From an uncultured bacterium (GTDB taxonomy: Bacteria; Cyanobacteriota; Vampirovibrionia; Gastranaerophilales; Gastranaerophilaceae): 64,000 nt of DNA. Shown here piece after piece: positions 62,362 to 64,000 of this stretch; the first letter of the stretch is position 1; the number at the start of each line of letters is the position of its first letter. A program made the translations under genes and the position numbers. The notes under the pieces are model-generated. The model searched no databases, had not been told where the DNA came from, and saw only the letters and a program-made list of their open reading frames with translations. The DNA lies in NCBI GenBank assembly GCA_902777385.1, contig CACYTP010000003.1, positions 40,899 to 104,898 of the forward strand. The letters run 5' to 3'.

Positions 62362-63756
62362 TTACCCTTTTATATTTTTTTCTAATGATTTAACCGCTTG
62401 ACTTAATGAGTCATCTGAAATCATATCTTTTTTAACCTTGTCATAAGAATATAGCATTGTCGGATGCTTTTTATTGTAGAACTCAGCAATCTCTTCAAAG
62501 CTTTCACCTGTAATCTCTCGTGATAAATACACCGCAACCTGTCTTGCATTTGATATTTTCTGATTTCTTGCAGGACTCTTAAAATCTTCTACGGTAACAC
62601 CGTAAAACTCCGCAGTTTTTTGTGCAACATCAGCTATTGTAACAGCTTTTTTTCTGTCATTACACTTCAATACTTTCTTTGCAAGTTCAATATTAAGTTC
62701 AGAATCAGAAAAAGATGCGTATGCACTAACTTTGTTATAAGCACCTTCAAGTTCTCTGACATTATTAACAAAATTTTGAGCAATATACTCACAGGTCGCA
62801 AAATCTATTTTAACTCCCTCCTGCTCTGCAAGATTTTGGAGTATTGCAACTCTGGTTTCAAAATCAGGCGGAGTTATCTCCGTCATAATACCCATTTCAA
62901 ATCGGCTCTGCAACCGTGCGGGTAATCCCGGAATTTCCGACGGCAACCTGTCAGAAGTTATTACAATTTGTTTATTTTTATTTAACAATGAATCAAATGT
63001 ATGGAAAATTTCATCCATTGTTCTTTCTTTTGATTCTATGAACTGAATATCATCTATCAGTAAAACATCCACATTTCGGTATTTTTGTCTGAAAGCTTCC
63101 ATTTTGTTATTTCTGTCAGCACCCTTTTGAATAGACTTTATTAACTCATTGACATACTCTTCCGTTTTGATATATCGCACTTTTAATTTTGGCTTATTAA
63201 AAATTACATAATGACCTATAGCTTGCATTAAATGAGTTTTTCCTAGACCTGCCGCACCATATATAAACAAAGGATTATATTTTTTTGCAGGATTTTTTGC
63301 AACATTTTGAGCTAAAGCATAAGTAAATTCGCTATTTTCACCTACAACAAAGTTTTCAAACTTATATTTTAAGTTCAAATTTGCAAAAGACTGCATTTGT
63401 GCGAGATTTTCTTTTAATAAATTAATTTTTTCTTCTTCTTCCGACAACAAAGATTTAGGTTTAGAAGCTTCCTTTTTCTTATCCTTTTGGTATCGTTTTG
63501 CGAAATCTTCATCATAAATTATTGAAAAATCGTAATCTTTACCCGTAACTTTTTTAAATGTATCAATTATTTTTTTGTAATAAGTTTGCCTTATAACCTG
63601 AGGAGCAAGTGCCATAACTGTTATAATATTAAACCTGTTATCTTCGCATCCCGTAACATCGGTTTCCGTAATCCAAGTATAAGCATGGTCAGGCAAAACA
63701 GTTCTTAACTCTGTTTTTACCTCAGCCCATATTCTTTTAGCTTCCAAAATATCCAT
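62362..63756 (-). CDS. dnaA: chromosomal replication initiator protein DnaA
   Basis: Replication initiator, 464 residues. N-terminal domain I (WAEVKTELRTVLPDHAYTWI), AAA+ domain with Walker A GAAGLGKTHLMQAIGHYV (about 167-184) and Walker B LLIDDIQF, arginine-finger region LPARLQSRFEMG, and the C-terminal DNA-binding domain with ARQVAVYLSREITGESFEEI. All key parts present. The ATG at 63756 has a consensus promoter whose -10 ends 6 nt upstream, so the mRNA is probably leaderless. ruvA follows in the same transcript. Confidence 0.97.
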   Translation of the reverse strand: MDILEAKRIWAEVKTELRTVLPDHAYTWITETDVTGCEDNRFNIITVMALAPQVIRQTYYKKIIDTFKKVTGKDYDFSIIYDEDFAKRYQKDKKKEASKPKSLLSEEEEKINLLKENLAQMQSFANLNLKYKFENFVVGENSEFTYALAQNVAKNPAKKYNPLFIYGAAGLGKTHLMQAIGHYVIFNKPKLKVRYIKTEEYVNELIKSIQKGADRNNKMEAFRQKYRNVDVLLIDDIQFIESKERTMDEIFHTFDSLLNKNKQIVITSDRLPSEIPGLPARLQSRFEMGIMTEITPPDFETRVAILQNLAEQEGVKIDFATCEYIAQNFVNNVRELEGAYNKVSAYASFSDSELNIELAKKVLKCNDRKKAVTIADVAQKTAEFYGVTVEDFKSPARNQKISNARQVAVYLSREITGESFEEIAEFYNKKHPTMLYSYDKVKKDMISDDSLSQAVKSLEKNIKG

Positions 63757-63762
63757 ATAAAT

Positions 63763-63791
63763 ATTCTATAGCAAAAAAAAGGTGTGAACAA
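63763..63791 (-). promoter_or_regulatory. dnaA promoter, predicted leaderless, overlapping a DnaA-box-like site
   Basis: Minus strand: TTGTTC (63786-63791), 17-bp spacer, TAGAAT (63763-63768), then 6 nt to the dnaA ATG. The -35 is part of TTGTTCACA (63783-63791), two bases from the DnaA box TTATCCACA, which would suit autorepression. Confidence 0.65.
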
Positions 63792-63864
63792 TATTTGCAT
63801 TTTTACTTCATAGACTTTGCAAATTAATTATGATATATTTTTAATAAAAAGGAGTAATGAAAGA

Positions 63865-64000
63865 ATGGCTATAGACTTGCCGCCTAAAATTCCGTCGGCA
63901 ATTATTCAATATGTTAAAGACCACGACTATCTGCCGGATGAGTTTAAAAATATTAACAAAGATAATGCATATAAATATATTAGAAAACTTAAATCTCATA
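63865..64000 (+). CDS. N-terminal part of an unknown gene leaving the window
   Basis: Open frame from an ATG at 63865 to the right edge (45 codons visible): MAIDLPPKIPSAIIQYVKDH and further charged residues. GGAG lies 10 nt upstream. A four-to-five-codon frame (ATGAAAGAATGGCTATAG from 63853-63861 region, ending in the gene's second codons) overlaps the start. Divergent from dnaA. Function not recognisable from this part. Confidence 0.6.
   Translation, partial: MAIDLPPKIPSAIIQYVKDHDYLPDEFKNINKDNAYKYIRKLKSH

Noticed and set aside
63757..63864. Replication origin beside dnaA
   Set aside because: Only one weak DnaA-box-like site and no AT-rich unwinding element with box clusters; linkage of dnaA to the origin cannot be claimed.

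Overview
The window looks like a chromosomal segment of an AT-rich, host-associated bacterium of the non-photosynthetic cyanobacterial sister lineage (Vampirovibrionia/Melainabacteria, order Gastranaerophilales). The main clue is the prepilin N-terminus at 39.5-40.4 kb (FTLAEVLITLGIIGVVAAMT), a hallmark of that group. The low-GC codon usage and mix of Gram-negative envelope genes (TolC-like channel, lgt) with Firmicute-like gene pairs (yqgF-DUF1292, tilS-hpt) are compatible. This assignment is inference; no 16S gene is present.

Layout. 0-8.2 kb: a partial gene, a three-repeat protein, pepA, then gmk-coaBC-Nif3-like-mutS2. 8.3-16 kb: a coiled-coil protein and a six-gene efflux operon (TolC-like, MacA-like, DUF3137, ABC ATPase, DUF3137, MacB-like permease). 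16-19.7 kb: small proteins, glgC, lgt and a TPR lipoprotein. 19.9-26.6 kb: an orphan ClpX-type zinc finger, an unknown protein, yqgF, DUF1292, an orphan Clp-N repeat protein, tilS, hpt, a membrane protein and tRNA-Glu. 26.6-34.1 kb: accessory DNA with a hairpin-rich segment closed by a copy of the tRNA-Glu 3' end, a glycosyltransferase, small membrane/secreted proteins, two genes sharing a duplicated palindromic upstream region, an XRE regulator and a protein with a 15-residue repeat. 34.1-39.5 kb: rnpA, a candidate small RNA, two LysM peptidoglycan hydrolases, rpmH and proC. 39.5-46.2 kb: a prepilin gene interrupted at a G12 tract, a Fic protein and a DpnII-like restriction-modification cassette, with tRNA fragments nearby and tRNA-fMet at the far edge. 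46.4-64 kb: housekeeping genes (pnp, recJ, two amino-acid permeases, glyQ, a nucleotide kinase, miaA, a CoA-activase-like protein, gcvPB, a sigma factor, a receiver protein, a ribbon-helix-helix protein, ruvA, dnaA) and the start of one more gene.

Three signals stand out. First, the prepilin gene carries a 12-base homopolymer that puts it out of frame; 10 or 13 bases would restore a full-length protein behind a perfect Shine-Dalgarno site, the classic arrangement of a slipped-strand phase switch. Second, gmk, mutS2, rnpA, dnaA and the first methyltransferase gene each have a -10 box ending exactly 6 nt before the ATG, which predicts leaderless mRNAs. Third, the 26.6-26.86 kb segment is a run of perfect hairpins between tRNA-Glu and a 14-bp copy of that tRNA's 3' end.

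All calls come from reading the sequence and protein motifs by eye. No database search was run, so family names without an obvious signature are tentative.
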